Positions 1 to 14,774 of a DNA stretch of 64,000 bases are shown one piece after another. This stretch comes from Pohlia nutans (Eukaryota; Streptophyta; Bryopsida; Bryales; Mniaceae). The translations under genes were made by a program, and so were the position numbers. Below the pieces are notes generated by a model. The model was not told where the DNA came from and made no database searches. It saw only the letters and a program-made list of their open reading frames with translations. The stretch is taken from the NCBI GenBank assembly GCA_022496805.1, contig CM040087.1:29970253-30034252 (forward strand), in the 5' to 3' direction. Each line of letters opens with the position of its first letter. Positions within the stretch are counted from its first letter, which is position 1.

Positions 1-2649
1 AATCCAGGTTGAGGTTGAGGTCTGGAGAAGTGTTGAAAGGCTTACGCGAGGATGGCTCACCGCTGGCGAGCTCATGGATGTGATGTGGCCTCTCCACATC
101 AATGCCCATGTCCTTCATCTCGTGCGAGGAGCGCGAATCCTGCTCAACATCCGCGGAGCCACTGGTTGTTGAATAACTGGAATGCCGCTCCAACTTGCTG
201 TCATCTTCTTCCAAATCTTCCTTGCCTGGAGAATCATCATTGGCACTGTCCACTGAGTTCCTCCGTGACGACTTCCCGACGCAGGTCTCCACCAATGCTT
301 GAAACTTTTCATGAGCGTTCGCGTCCATGGACTGAAGGCGAGCTGCAGCCGTCGCCACACGACTCTTATCCGACAGCACGCGCTGGTCATGCAACTTGTG
401 TATTGCATTCAGAACGGCCTCTCTTGCTTGCATAACTGCAACAGAATTGCAGTCAGGGTGTCCTGCATCAGTTTGACGTCGGGGGTTGAGGAATGAGATT
501 ACTTCCAAGATTGAAGCAAAAAGAACTCTACATCAACATGGCAAACAAATAAAGTTAAACGATATTACACATGAGGTAGAGGATAGAGGCACCTGAAGAT
601 AATGGCACCCAACCCATATCCAAATCTTCACGGGATTTCAGGCAAAGCATGAACTTTTTCAACGCATCAGCAATTTTAGTTTCATCACCACCACACCAAA
701 GCACACGGAACTCCTTTGGATGTAACATAGCCATATCTCCAGCTGCGCGTTGACGGACAATCTTCAGAAACACTTGCACTTTCTGCACCACGGCTTCTCG
801 CTCCACGACCGTTCCATTGAGCAGTGAATTGATATCCTGGGAAACCTCGGCTCGTCCTTCGGAATACGGAGGCAAGTTGGCGAACAAAAAGCATCCTTCG
901 TTGAAAACAGACTGGGCCGATATTCTAAGCACAGGAGCAGCACTTTCACTGCTGGAGTAGCCTAACATGGTCTCCCGGAGAAGCCCTGTTACCGGATCAG
1001 ACAGAGTATTGTTTTTGTAGAAACAATACAGGTAGACAATCTTGAACATACGTACTATCAAAGGACAATGAGGAGGATCACTGACAAACATATTCCGATT
1101 CACCTGCACAGCATGAGCAATTTTCTTTTGCTCCACCTCCGAATGCAGCCACGGTTTGGGTGGCACACCTCCAATGGAATCGGACTTCAACAGATGGAGC
1201 AGAGGGGACCAATGCCAGACAGCCAATTCCTTGTGAGCATGCTCCTTGGCGTCAAAATCATCCAGTCTGTCCTTCACATACTTCTCTCTGCGTAAATGAA
1301 GCTCCTTCTGAGCTGCATCCATCTGTGCTTCATAACGTAACCACTCTTTCTGATATTGCAGGAACGCTTGCAACGCCGTTTTCTCCATGTGACGAGCAAA
1401 TAAATCAGGTTGGCCTCCAACTAACTTGAACCTACTCATTGTAAGTTTCACTGCTTTCTGCTCCTCGTCGCTAGCATTTTCCTGCAACAGAGACATACTT
1501 AGCAAGCCTCGACAACTCAAAAGGAGAACAGTGCAACAGACGATCTTCTATATGCTTGGAACATGAACCCTGAAAGGACCAAGAGGCCCTCATGTTATTG
1601 AGTAGGTCATATGGAGACTATGTTATTCTTCACTGATATAAGATATGGCCCCATCTGAATTATATTTGCACAATATGATTGGTCATTTTCAAACCATGAA
1701 TCCTTGGTGCTGTAGGGTGGGTTAAAGCATGAGAGTTCTGAGTGTGCGTATTTACCTCTCGCTCCATGTACCACGTTCCATAGGAGCTTCGTAAACTGGG
1801 GTCAATGAGCCTCTTGTCCACGAAATCAAAAAAAGCCTGAAGGAAGGAGTCATCCTTCACATCAGGGAAGTCACTTGGTAGCAACTGGAATTGCATCAAG
1901 TGCCAAAGACCGGGACATGGCACCACTTCGGGGCACGAAACCATGGAAGCATCCTGTTGCATGTAATGAGCAACTTCGCGCGCCTGAGCTTCTACCTGTT
2001 CCCTGGTCAACTGCATCTGCACCTGCATCTCTCCTGGCCCACCAACTGCAGAATTTGTGCCGCCGCTGCTGGGGTTGTCCACCACCTGTTGCTGCTCGTG
2101 GTGTCCATACGAGATCTGCACGTCACTATCTTTGTGCTTTTTCTTCGCCTCCTGCGACGACGGCGAAGACGACGAGAGCATCCCCCGCACTTTCAGCTTC
2201 TGAGGCCGAAGGGGCGTCTGCTCTTCGTGCTGCACAGCCATTTCTACTTCCATACAAGGCTCATCCAACGACTCCTTCAAGGCTGCAGCTGATTTCTTCC
2301 GCTTCGCCCTCGACGGTTTCTTCCGCGGATTCATCAGACCATGCTTGATGAGAATGTCCTCAATTTCACCCCTCTGTCCTTTCCCAAACACAGGGTAAAT
2401 CTTGAGCACTGTCTTCGTGCCGTCATTCGTCACTGCAAGACAGCCTTCCAGCCTGTGCAGGTTCAGCTTGTTCTTATCCTTGTAAACTGTTTTACAATGG
2501 ATGCAGAAAAACGGCTTCCGCCGTGAGCCATTCAGCTCCTTGGCCCTTGCAAGGTGGTGACATTCGCATGTCAACGATTCGTACTCGTCTGTGTCATACT
2601 GTGCGTCGTAGACGCGTTTATTCTCCTCCATACGAGTGTACTTCACCAT
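1..2649 (-). CDS. C2HC zinc-finger-like nuclear protein with EAR-like motif (orphan, 3' end cut by window)
   Basis: I do not recognise this gene as a named family. Three exons join in phase: 2649-1756, 1481-593 and 435-1, with GT-AG introns; the gene runs off the window start. The start is the first ATG of the open frame (2649). About 738 residues are visible. Near residues 49-70 a CIHC...H-x4-C arrangement (C-x2-C-x12-H-x4-C) fits a C2HC zinc finger. It is followed by a basic stretch (KPSRAKRKKS) that could be a nuclear localisation signal, then low-complexity Gln/Ser-rich sequence. The large second exon is alpha-helical in character with no motif I know. The last exon is acidic/serine-rich and reaches DLNLNLD, an LxLxL/DLN EAR-type repression motif, just at the window edge. 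Intron 1 carries a TTAA-type MITE (1564-1725). A role as a transcriptional co-repressor or DNA-binding factor is inference only. Confidence 0.75.
1564..1725. repeat. TTAA-MITE family A, copy 1 (internally deleted)
   Basis: Lies in intron 1 of the zinc-finger gene. The left end CCCTGAAAGGACCAAG and the right end ...ATCCTTGGTGCTGTAGGG-TGGGTTAA match the termini of the intact copy at 63582-63822. The left TTAA has mutated to TGAA, and about 80 bp of the interior is missing. Confidence 0.7.
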
Positions 2650-2813
2650 CTTCACTCATTCGTTGTGCTTATAGAAGCTGCACACACAACAGAAGGATTC
2701 ATAATTCACAACTGGGCAATCTAATCTAGTGTGAGCCATTGAGTTGGAATAACAGCAAACGAGGTAGGGTATCATTAACCCTAAGTGCTCTTCCATTTCT
2801 ACAGGAGTTCAAA

Positions 2814-3038
2814 TTAACCCCTAAGCGTCTAAAACGCCCAATATGGCCATCTGCATCACTGAACTTTGCAACGGTGGCATTTTCTCATTTTATCTCGGTT
2901 TTCTGATTGCAATACACCATTTTAAAGCTCTTGCTCTAATCTACAAGATCCACAGTGTCGATCATGTCAAACTGAAGTCATTTTCACACAAACAGATGAT
3001 TTGCAGCAGAGGTCCAATTTTCCTACATAGTGGACTTA
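2814..3038. repeat. TTAA-MITE family B, copy 1
   Basis: Starts TTAACCCCTAAGCGTCTAAA and contains the family core 'CGCCCAATATGGCC'. It is closely similar over its length to copies at 12723-12942, 13952-14185 and the two near 59.0-59.5 kb. The right terminus is degenerate but still ends at a TTAA. Confidence 0.8.
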
Positions 3039-4409
3039 ATCATTTAGCAAGCAGTAACTGTAAATAGAAAGAAGAAAACATACCCTACGTTTTTGAACGA
3101 TAGAAATCAATGCTTTAAAAGTGGGCTCACCTGGCAGTAACGGGAGAGAGGGCACTGCACAGCCCTGCTGAATCCTAGCCGCTAGTAACAGAAGGGTGGA
3201 GACGCACACACAACATCTCAGAAAGCTTCCAGGCACATGCTAGAAGCTTAAGAACAACCTCTACCACTAAGTTCACACCTAAGGAGACTCGAATCCCCTT
3301 ATCCATCATATTCGCAACACAACATAGTCCACGCCATATTTGAAGAAGCCGAGACGACCACGACGCTCTGGAGAGCCGAGCTGAAATCCTTTCTTGTGCA
3401 AGTCATGTTGAAAATCTAATACCAATCTACTACCTGAAGAAAATGTTTAAAACTAACACGAAAACTAAGCCTGATTCTCCACTCCTTGAAATGCTTGCGC
3501 AACCACCAGTGCACTATGAAATAACTGTGGATGACATAACCTATGACGGATCACAAGCTAATGCTGATAGAGCTGATCAATCAAAATAGAGCTAGACCTG
3601 TCGTCATCCCAGTGGCTCTCAACCCGCGTCCGGCTCTCCCACTTTATATGGTCTCTGGCTTTCCATTGCACATGCTTCTTGCACTCGGTTTGGAGCTTCG
3701 GACACGCACCACATATGACACTGAGCATAGCTTCTGCTACACACGCCACTGCAACAATAACAACAACACCAACAACGTGGCAAGATCATCATCGTTCGGT
3801 ATGTCAGAATTCAGTGTTCCAGATTGGTAATGTAGAAAAGACTACAGATGAAGCACCTCACACGATACCCAAAACCCTTAGTGACAATGCATATAAGCAA
3901 TTTTCTTTATCCCCTACTCTTTACAATACATGCCAGATTCATCAAAAAGACAAAAACCCTCGAGTTCAGTTGTTGGCTATGATTGATTGGAGCTACCAAA
4001 GGATATGCGAAATGGCGAACCCTTTTGTTTCCACCATCTCTTGTGAATTTTTCTAAAGCGGCAACGACGTTCATAACCCCAAATTCATTGTAATCCTCAA
4101 AGACTGAACCAGTCGCCTCTCTCACAAACCAGGTCAAAAAGAAAACCTGATTATTTCTTCACAACACAAAAACAACAACGACAACAACACACCAACTTAA
4201 CGAAATCACGACAACGGCTGCCCAATGTGTGACTACCATCTCGTCATTCGATTGAGCGCTCATCCCATCTCGACACTCAAAACAGACGCACTCACAAGCA
4301 CACAGGCCCCGCCGAAAACCTGGTGAGGAGGGTGAGCAAACTGAAAAGAAAGGGAAACAAAACGAGTTGAGTGACGCACCTTCACCTGGAGCTCGGAATC
4401 AACACCACA

Positions 4410-4443
4410 GAGCTGCTGCTGCTGCTGCTGCTGCGGCGGCGAG
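4410..4443. repeat. CTG trinucleotide run upstream of METTL5
   Basis: Seven consecutive CTG units followed by CGG units. It lies about 550 bp before the METTL5 start codon, where it would be promoter or 5' leader. It creates overlapping poly-Ala and poly-Leu open frames that I do not regard as genes. Confidence 0.85.
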
Positions 4444-4985
4444 AACGCGAGGCCAAGTCATTGCTGAGGAGTATTGCTGGTGCTGGTGGTGCTCCTCGTG
4501 CGGGCGAACTGAGCGAAGGGCGTGGCTCCGCCATCACCTGGCTGGGGAGTGTAGTGTGCGAGTCCTCGTCGTCTTTCTATTACGCGGTGTGTCCGTCTTG
4601 TGAGTGACTGCAAAGGCGACGAAACCCAGCGACTCCGTCGAGCTGAAAGCCTAGATTCCTCATGTCATCCTCCCCGCTCGTTGGCCCGCGGCGATCCCGC
4701 AGCGACGAAGGTCGCCTTTTTCGGCGGACGGAAAAAATAGCCCCAAAAAGGCTGGGAAGTGGATGAGGATCCACGCCTCAGTCGCTCTGCTCGCACTGAG
4801 AGCCGCTACAGTGCATGCCCATTCTTCATCGCTCGCTTACTTTTCATTCATGGCCGGGTCGCTCATACCCTCCCTCGTGTCCCGTATATTGAATCGTCTC
4901 TCCGGGTATGTCTGTCCACCCGCCTTTCTCTCCTTGCGAGGGTTTTTTCAGGGTTTTGCGATTGTCGCTGGCTGGCGGGGTCGAA

Positions 4986-7629
<2,644 letters not shown>

Positions 7630-8054
7630 CTGCATTTGAGGGAACGTGAATTGCAATAGATACACGACAGTTGGAACTTCTGCAATGGAGCTCTACTTCA
7701 GCAGTGCTAGTCACTATCTCAAGGTCACGCTTCTGAACAGGCTACCGGTATTCACTTCCTTGTATAGTTGCAAGTGAAGACTAGTACTGCTAGACACCAG
7801 CAACTCTGCTCTTTGTTGGCTGTGTCCTCAGACATTGTGAGAGTTTTCAGTTGATTTGTATTATGCCTGATGTAGTTAATGATTGCAGCATCCTACTTTG
7901 GTCTTTAATGCTGGTACTCCTGGAGATAGAGGCTATGTAGAGATTAGCACTTTTGGACTACAAATCGTTGTTGATGGAGACAATGAACCCGGTTCACACT
8001 TTGTGCATAGGGAGAGCCTCTTGTGGCGTAGCTGCTTGAAGTGTCTGGTAGTGA

Positions 8055-8295
8055 TTATCCCCCTAAAGGACCAAGGATTCATGGATTGAAAATGTCAAAT
8101 TCAATTGATCATATTGTGAAAAATATAATTTAGATGAGACCAAATTTTCAATATCCCCAGAATCAGTGAATAACATTGCATATGTTGATAAAAGACAAAA
8201 AAAATTGAACAAAAGAATGTCCACATGGGACCTACTGAAAACTGTTAAAAAAACATGAGGTCCACTTTGGGCTTCTTGGTCTTCTTGGTCCTTAA
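8055..8295. repeat. TTAA-MITE family A, copy 4 (reverse orientation)
   Basis: Begins CCCCCTAAAGGACCAAGGAT after TTAT and ends in CTTCTTGGTCCTTAA. Relative to the 63.6 kb copy it is inverted. Its right TTAA is shared with the next element. Confidence 0.75.
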
Positions 8296-8626
8296 CCCTT
8301 ACCCCTAAACGTCACAGCGTCTAGAAACTGGATCATGAACGGATTCAAAGTCCTGTAACTTTTTCATGCAATGTGGGATGACTTTCATCCAAGTCACCTT
8401 TGCAAGCCTATTAAGTTCTCTACCAATGAGAGTAAATCTCTTGTGATGGGGAGAGGTCCATAATATTGGAGAGGCCTCCAAATGCAAATATGTCAAATTT
8501 GTTGGGTAGATTTCATGCATGCAATGGTCCTTTCATGTACACTTATTGTACATTTGAGTCATGCTAAAATCTATTTTTCAGGCTAACATCTACTTGCGTT
8601 CAAAGGATCGGTACGTTAAGGGGTTA
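8292..8626. repeat. TTAA-flanked repeat, family G
   Basis: TTAACCC...CCCCTAAACGTCAC at the left and CGGTACGTTAAGGGGTTAA at the right give short terminal inverted repeats of the same general type as the other families. The interior is unrelated to theirs. I see only one copy in this window. Confidence 0.5.
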
Positions 8627-10652
8627 AACACCGAAGGAGCCAATTTCTGGCTTTTGGATGGACTGAAACTGAACTGGAGAACGACTGAAAGTGATTTCTC
8701 ATTCACTTTTTGCTTGTTGACCTTGCATGGAGGGTTATGAATAGTATCCACTTGAGTTTGCAATCATGCAAGTATTTGTCTTCACATGAATGAGAAGTAA
8801 GAAAAAAAAACGGATGCATAATTTTGCTATTTCAATGTATTTTGCTCCTTTCATTGAATCTAAAATTTCTCCTTGAAAATGATATTTTTTGAGTTTGAGC
8901 CCAACTAACAAAACAAAGGTCACCTACTCTAGTTTCTACTCCAATTGGAATTTTGGGAAAATTCGCAATATTGAATATTTTATTGGAATTTGAACTTTGA
9001 ATGTATTTTTGATGTCTTCTTTATTCTAATTATAGAAGAAAACGGGATTTGAGTTCACACCATGATGCTTGTCACTATAATGTACACCCAAGGTGAAATT
9101 TTCAGATTTTTTGAAATGATTTTCTATTTGATATGAATTTTCTTCACTTTTTTTTCAAAAATTCTCATAAAAAATAGTTTTCTTTAAAAAAATCTAGATT
9201 TTCTCTGAGGTAAAGAAGACATGTATTTTCATCTCTGAAAAATAAACATAAAAAATTTCAAACATTTCTAGTTCAAAAATGGCAACAAACTGAGTGCCAG
9301 GCAATGAGGCCTTGAACCTGTGGTCATAGGGCCGTCCTTTAAGGGTTAAGGGGTTATAACTTATCAGGGAAGGCTTCTTGATGTGAAACTGAAGCTGATA
9401 ATCAGGTAGAGCAGGGAGAGCAAGCCCTTTCAAAACCGTACTACATTACTCAGAGTTTCTGTTCCTCCTAGAGTGCCTAGCAGGTTCATAAAAATGATTG
9501 TTTTTATAGGTGTGATTGAAATTTATTTTGCCACATGTCACATAAGCATTGGATGTAACCTGCGAAAATAATTAGATTATTTTCTAGAGCTTGTACCAAC
9601 CTGCTATGTGGGTATGATATTACAGAGAATTCCAATGTGACGGATTATTCATGTGGATGTTCACTGTGATCCTTTTGATCAATACTACCATTGTGCAAAG
9701 AACAATCTGTGTACAAGATCAGTGCCCTCGTATGTTTTTTCATTCTCATAGCTTTCAGTTCATAACATTCTTTAGCAGCCCATGGGAATCAGCATCGCAG
9801 ACCACAATCATCGCAGGAATTGTAATCTTTTGGAAAATAAAAGCCATCTCTAGTTAATGGTGATTTGGCAGCCCAACAAACTTCTATTTTTTTTAATAGT
9901 TTCTACATGTTTCACATCATTGATTCCCTGTTCATATGTTGATTCTCTGCACAAGAAAAAGGATGTGCTGCAGTACTAGCTAAAGAATGTTATGTTGTTC
10001 TCAGTGGCTTGTCTGTGTTGAGGCATAACAACATGAATTTATTGAATTTCAAAAAATGAGCTTCATAACCTATGAGCCATGGGAGTTTGAGTAGATTATG
10101 GGCATAATGTTAGGTTCAAGTTTCAATATACAATGATCAGATATATGCTTTTGTTGATGAAAGGGGCAAGGCAAAGAAGAGAAGATTTACAAGTTCTAGA
10201 CCTCTTCTGACTAGCTAAAGAGAGATTGACATAGTTGCCTTGAACCTATGTGGAATATGATTGTAGACATGAAATGGTTTGTAATGCCAAATGCGAAGTT
10301 GCCATGAACATGGTCAAACCAGCCAATGACCAAAATGCCAAGTAGGTCGATTGTGTCAAGTATGTTAAGCATTTTGATCTTTGTTTTTGACTATGCAATC
10401 TTTAGCCATAGGTACTTGGTATATAACAGTGACAACTTGATATTTGGCCATGACAACCTGACATTTGGTATTATGGTCTATGTCATACCCAAAATTGTAT
10501 TCTACAAACCTAACATTGTGTAAACAAGAGAATCCACACTTTGGCTCAAACTAGACTTAAATAGTGAGTATTCCAAGATGGTATTGGCAAGTGATACATA
10601 AAGTTAGGATCAATCAACACACGTTTACCAGTAATGGCGTGTTTGTCAATCC

Positions 10653-11235
10653 TTAAATGATGACAACCCTCTTCACATTTGGAGAACTGCAAAGATGCAT
10701 TATAAAATGCAACGAAGAGAGATATTTTGAGCTTGATGCATGAATAAAAGTTGTACATTATAAATGTTAGATTCTATCCATATGGGTTGTTAGATCTATG
10801 ATTACAATCACCAATATTTTTCTATAAAATTTGAAACATAAAATTCAAAATTCTTTAGTAATTCAATTACAAATAAGATATTGACAATTTGTGGATGAAG
10901 TTTGTTGTGATGGGTTGAAATGTAATATTCTAAGTGTAGTGGTTTTTGGAGATTTATTGGTTGCTTAATATTACAAATTGGTTTTTTCAAGAGCACTTTT
11001 GAATCGTTTTGAATCAAGATCTGAGAAAAATTTGGTGGAAAACAATAGCATGAAATGAGGCATAAAAGTTTCACAAATCATCTCCTTTCTAATTGGATCA
11101 CGCACACATGAAGCTATCTTGCCATAGAATTTTGTGGTATTTCTTTTCCTTGCAAAAAGTGCATGACAAATGAAAAAACTAATTTCAATTCTATACATCA
11201 ATCAAATAACCGTTGATTAGGTAGTTAGGGGTTAA
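10653..11235. repeat. TTAA-MITE family D, copy 3 (reverse, degenerate)
   Basis: The reverse complement of the elements at 44388-44960 and 57527-58103. Blocks such as the one around 'TTTGTTGTGATGGGTTGAAA' and 'GCATTATAAAATGC' are shared. The right end reads TAGTTAGGGGTTAA, and the left end is only weakly conserved. Confidence 0.7.
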
Positions 11236-11780
11236 CCTTTGAAGGACCAAAGGCCCCTAGAGGGCTTTTGGAATTGAAAAGTGATGAAATTTGAGTTGTT
11301 GGGTTGTGAAATGTTGAGTGAGCAACAAAGAGACCCTAGCTCTTTTTGAGAGCTAAATCTATGGGTACTGCATGATTATCTTTGAGCTACGAAGAAACTA
11401 TGCAGTGGTGTCCAAATAGTTTCTCATAATTTCCTCCTCACATCTCCAAATTATGTTAATTTTTTGCACATGAGGATCATTATGATCTCTACGCATGGTA
11501 AAAGTTCCAGAAATTTTGGAACAGTTTTGATCAATCCAATTTCAGCATATGTACAAAATACCCCGAACAAGTTCAATCAATCTTCTCAAAGGTAACATTT
11601 TCTTGAGAATTGTGCAATTTCATTGATACATTCCTCATACAAAAGCTACGAAAGTTTTCTTTCATTTCAACGTGTAGCAATCGTCAAAATTACACCACAC
11701 CAATGAGGAATTGAGCTTGTTACAAAGAGCTAGTCAAGAAAACAAGAGCTAAGCTCAAAACCCTGTCCTTTAGGGGTTAA
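11232..11780. repeat. TTAA-flanked repeat, family E
   Basis: About 549 bp. Terminal inverted repeats are CCTTTGAAGGACCAAAGG at the left and, read inward from the right, CCCCTAAAGGACAGGG. TTAA is present on both sides, and the left TTAA is shared with the adjacent family D copy. The ends resemble family A but the interior does not. Confidence 0.65.
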
Positions 11781-12098
11781 CAATATTTGTCCGTGCGAAA
11801 ATCTCCAGCAGCCTTTTTTTTTCTGCAAATCTGCTCCAGTCATCATCTTCCTTTCATGGTTTTGAGAGTGGTTTGGAGAGCTCCAAAGAAAATAACTCAA
11901 AGGGAAAATAGCTCATACGAAATAAACTCAAAATTACTTTCAGAAAATGTTGAAGGGGAAGAATCACAGAAGTGAACAGACCAAAGTAAAAGTATAAATA
12001 CGTAGGATTACAACGCTTGCTGCGACAAAAGAATAGCAAGAACTAAACATTCAACTGGAACATTCCCAGGAAAAGAGAGGTATACGCCCATTTGACAC

Positions 12099-14630
12099 CT
12101 AAGCTCCTGCTTGCCCACCAGCGGGAAATAGACGCTTCCGGATCTGACATACAAAGCAACAGATTAGATGAGATTCGAGCCCCTGCCATTAAATCATAAG
12201 AAAATCGCATTTCAGCCTACTCATCATTGATTCCAATACGAGCAGTTTCAGCATGATCCAAAAATCATCTCAAAAACACTGAGTGACCAAGACCTTAAAA
12301 CAATGTCAGTAAATTGTCACCAATGACACGCAAACAACAAATCCATAGACGATTCCAGTTCATTGAACAGAGTTTCGACATGCCTCAGGCAGCTGCTTCT
12401 TGAATACAACTTCCAAGCGAGCATCAAGGGTGTTCTCCAATACGATGCGCCCATCCTTTGTAGCCAACACCACTCCTCCTGTACTGTAATTATAGAACAG
12501 TGAAGAACAGAATGTCAGAAGCTCCCGAAACATGTACAGGAATCATTGAGCAGGCAGTAATACATAGGCATCACACACCAGGTAGCAACCATTCCAACTC
12601 CGTGTAGTTCCACAACTCGACTGTCGGGAAAGTTACATCATGATGTATTGACAAATGGCTGTTAACGATTACATGAGTTCTGTTTCAGCTGGACAATGAA
12701 AAGATTGGTCGAGCAAGAGCCATTAACCCCTAAGCGTCTAAAACGCCCAATATGGCCATCTGCATCACTGAACTTTGCATCGGTGGCATTTTCTCATTTT
12801 ATCTCGGTTTTCTGATTGCAATACATCATTTTAAAGCTCTTTTTCTACACTACAAGATCAACAGTTTTGATCATGTCAAACTGAAGTCATTTTCACACAA
12901 ACAGATGATTTGCAGCAGGGATCCAATTTTCCTAGGGGTTAATCGGGTAGAGAATAATGTAAGGAAGAGTATAAGTACCAGGAAGAACCGTGGTTGGTTG
13001 ATCCTGGAGGACCAGGGAGAAAATGCTTGTCGTCCACAAACACCTCTGGGACGTCAATGCCAAGTTTCTCTGCATACGCCTGCTTCGCCGATTCAATCAC
13101 CGACAGGACTGTCTCTAAATCTTGCTCACGACAACGCAGCTGTGTTGCTGGCTCCTTGAGCCTCAACAAACCCTGAGCAATCCACATGTCACTGTTTTCA
13201 GCACAGGACTAAATTGATATCGCTCCGAAAATGGCCATTTTCATGACATTTGCTCAAAACAACTCCCTAAACTTGCATTTAAATCGACCAGTGCAAGCTA
13301 CATGCCTGAATGATGAGAGCTTCCAGGAGTCGGGGATAGTCCTCATTATCAGCAGAGCCAACCTTCCGCAGCTGCTTCTCAGCTGCATCCTTCATCTTGC
13401 GAACCAAGTCATCTTGTGCTTGCAGCAACTTCAAGCGGGAAGCATTCAGTTGTGTCGAGTACTCACTGTGGCAGGGAACGAAAAACCATGTTTCATAAGA
13501 TATAAAATCGTTACCTCAGGTCCAGACTGAATACATCATTGTTGAGCGTTTTCTGAGCACCGAAATATCAAGAGCACGGGACAAGGTCAAGGAGATACAT
13601 ACATTTTACGGCGAACCTCCACTTGCTTCTCTTTGCGCTCAAACTCCTGTCGGATTTTCTTCTTCTCAGCTTCTACTATCTGAAGCTTCTCAATGTTGAA
13701 CTCCTGTTACAAGCAACGCAGCTGTCGTCATTCCACAATCTCCAAAACAAATTCACATACTCAAATGATGATATGAAATAGACTCTCATCAGTTGAACTA
13801 ACCAAGGTCACTACAGCTCACTCCAGAAGTCGGACCTGCTCAGGTGACACCCATTGTATGTTCTATGTAGAGAATGTACCCAGCGTGCACATTCTAGGAT
13901 ATCGTGTCACCTGAGCAGCACTCGTTCCGACGTTCGTCAAGGTCGCATAACTTAACCCCTAACGCCCAATATGGCCATCTCCATCACAGAACTTTGCAAT
14001 TTTCTCATTTTACCTCGGTTTTCTGATTGCAATACATCATTTTAAAGCTCTTGCTCTATACTACGAGATCAACAGTGTCGATCATGTCATTTTCACACAA
14101 ACGGCTGAATTGCAGCAAACAGATGACTTGCAGCAGGGGGTCCAATTTTCCTACACTACAGAAAATACAGTGTACGCTTAGATGTCGAAATAGAAGGTCA
14201 CGCAAGGTTTAGCGCATTTGAGATTCGTGAAACCCGTAATACTTTCAGGTTCGAAACAAAAAGATCAACGCATCGTAAGGTAACCCTAATTTCGCTCTGA
14301 TAGCCGATCACACAAGGTGATTTGAGCATTTACGAGTAATTTCACAAATGCAACCATTCTAATAGCATATCTTGATTATATATCAGCAAAGAAACCCTTA
14401 TTTACCGATACGCCAACCGTAGCTTCGGACGATTAGAGATTCAATTGATAAGGAAAACAGTGAGCCTTGGAGCGATCGTTTGCGAAGAAAAGGGGGTGAA
14501 CCGAAAAGGGGAAAGAACTGGTGAGTACCTCCTCGGCGGAGACAGAGATCTCGTTGGCCTTCTCCTCGGCTTCCTGGCGGATGAACTGCACCATCTGCTG
14601 CACCTGCTTGGAAACCTCATTGTCGTTCAT
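12099..14630 (-). CDS. VHA-E: V-type proton ATPase subunit E
   Basis: Subunit E forms part of the peripheral stalk linking V1 and Vo of the vacuolar/endomembrane proton pump. Six exons: 14630-14529, 13703-13603, 13465-13306, 13172-12979, 12483-12384 and 12143-12099, giving 233 residues (family about 230). The N-terminus (SKQVQQMVQFIRQEAEEKANEI), a long charged coiled-coil, LLRLKEPA, the GGVVLATKDGRIVLENTLDAR block and the C-terminal LPEIRKRLFPAGG are typical. Two introns (after exons 3 and 5) keep the frame only if a GC donor is used; both donors read G|GCATGT. Without the second one the frame would end early at 12360. Introns 1 and 4 hold family B MITEs at 13952-14185 and 12723-12942. Confidence 0.95.
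12723..12942. repeat. TTAA-MITE family B, copy 2 (intact ends)
   Basis: In intron 4 of VHA-E. Left end TTAACCCCTAAGCGTCTAAA, right end TTTTCCTAGGGGTTAA. It is nearly identical in the interior to the copy at 2814-3038. Confidence 0.85.
13830..13935. repeat. Hairpin in VHA-E intron 1
   Basis: GTCGGACCTGCTCAGGTGACAC on the left (22 bases, positions about 13834-13855) pairs imperfectly with GTGTCACCTGAGCAG and a GAC terminus on the right. A spacer of about 50 bp separates the arms. Likely a small foldback MITE. Confidence 0.55.
13952..14185. repeat. TTAA-MITE family B, copy 3
   Basis: In intron 1 of VHA-E. Left end TTAACCCCTAACGCCCAATA. The right side fades into ACAGTGTACGCTTAGATG, which corresponds to the CACTGTGTA...ACTTAGGGG end seen near 59.3 kb. 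Confidence 0.75.
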
Positions 14631-14774
14631 TTTGCCTTCCCCTCCCTGCCTACTATCAAGCCTTCCCGATCCACTAAACTGAGTGAAGGAAGTGAGTGAA
14701 GATTGCGTCCTCCGCCCAGATCACTCAACACACATGCGACGTTTGTTGCGGATCGATCTGAGAAGAGGGTCACG

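Larger units (their letters stand above)
2650..4985. other. Intergenic space between two divergent genes
   Basis: Probably holds the promoters and 5' leaders of the zinc-finger gene (leftward) and METTL5 (rightward). A TTAA-MITE of family B occupies 2814-3038. A CTG/CAG-type trinucleotide run lies at about 4410-4443. I see no further coding potential: the open frames here are short and mutually overlapping. Confidence 0.6.
7630..12098. other. Gene-free repeat region between METTL5 and VHA-E
   Basis: Includes the METTL5 3' flank, then TTAA-type repeats at 8055-8295, 8292-8626, 10653-11235 and 11232-11780. One further terminus, GTCCTTTAAGGGTTAA, lies near 9332-9352 and probably closes another copy whose left end I could not place. 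The remaining sequence (about 9.4-10.6 kb) is AT-rich with no convincing exon. Confidence 0.6.

Noticed and set aside
4367..4607. Poly-Ala and poly-Leu open frames
   Set aside because: Two frames of the same CTG run; neither has a conserved continuation.
12360..12386. Alternative VHA-E stop (TGA at 12360) as the true C-terminus
   Set aside because: It would replace the conserved LPE-IRK-type end with an unrelated short tail, whereas a GC-AG intron joins to a well-matching last exon in phase.
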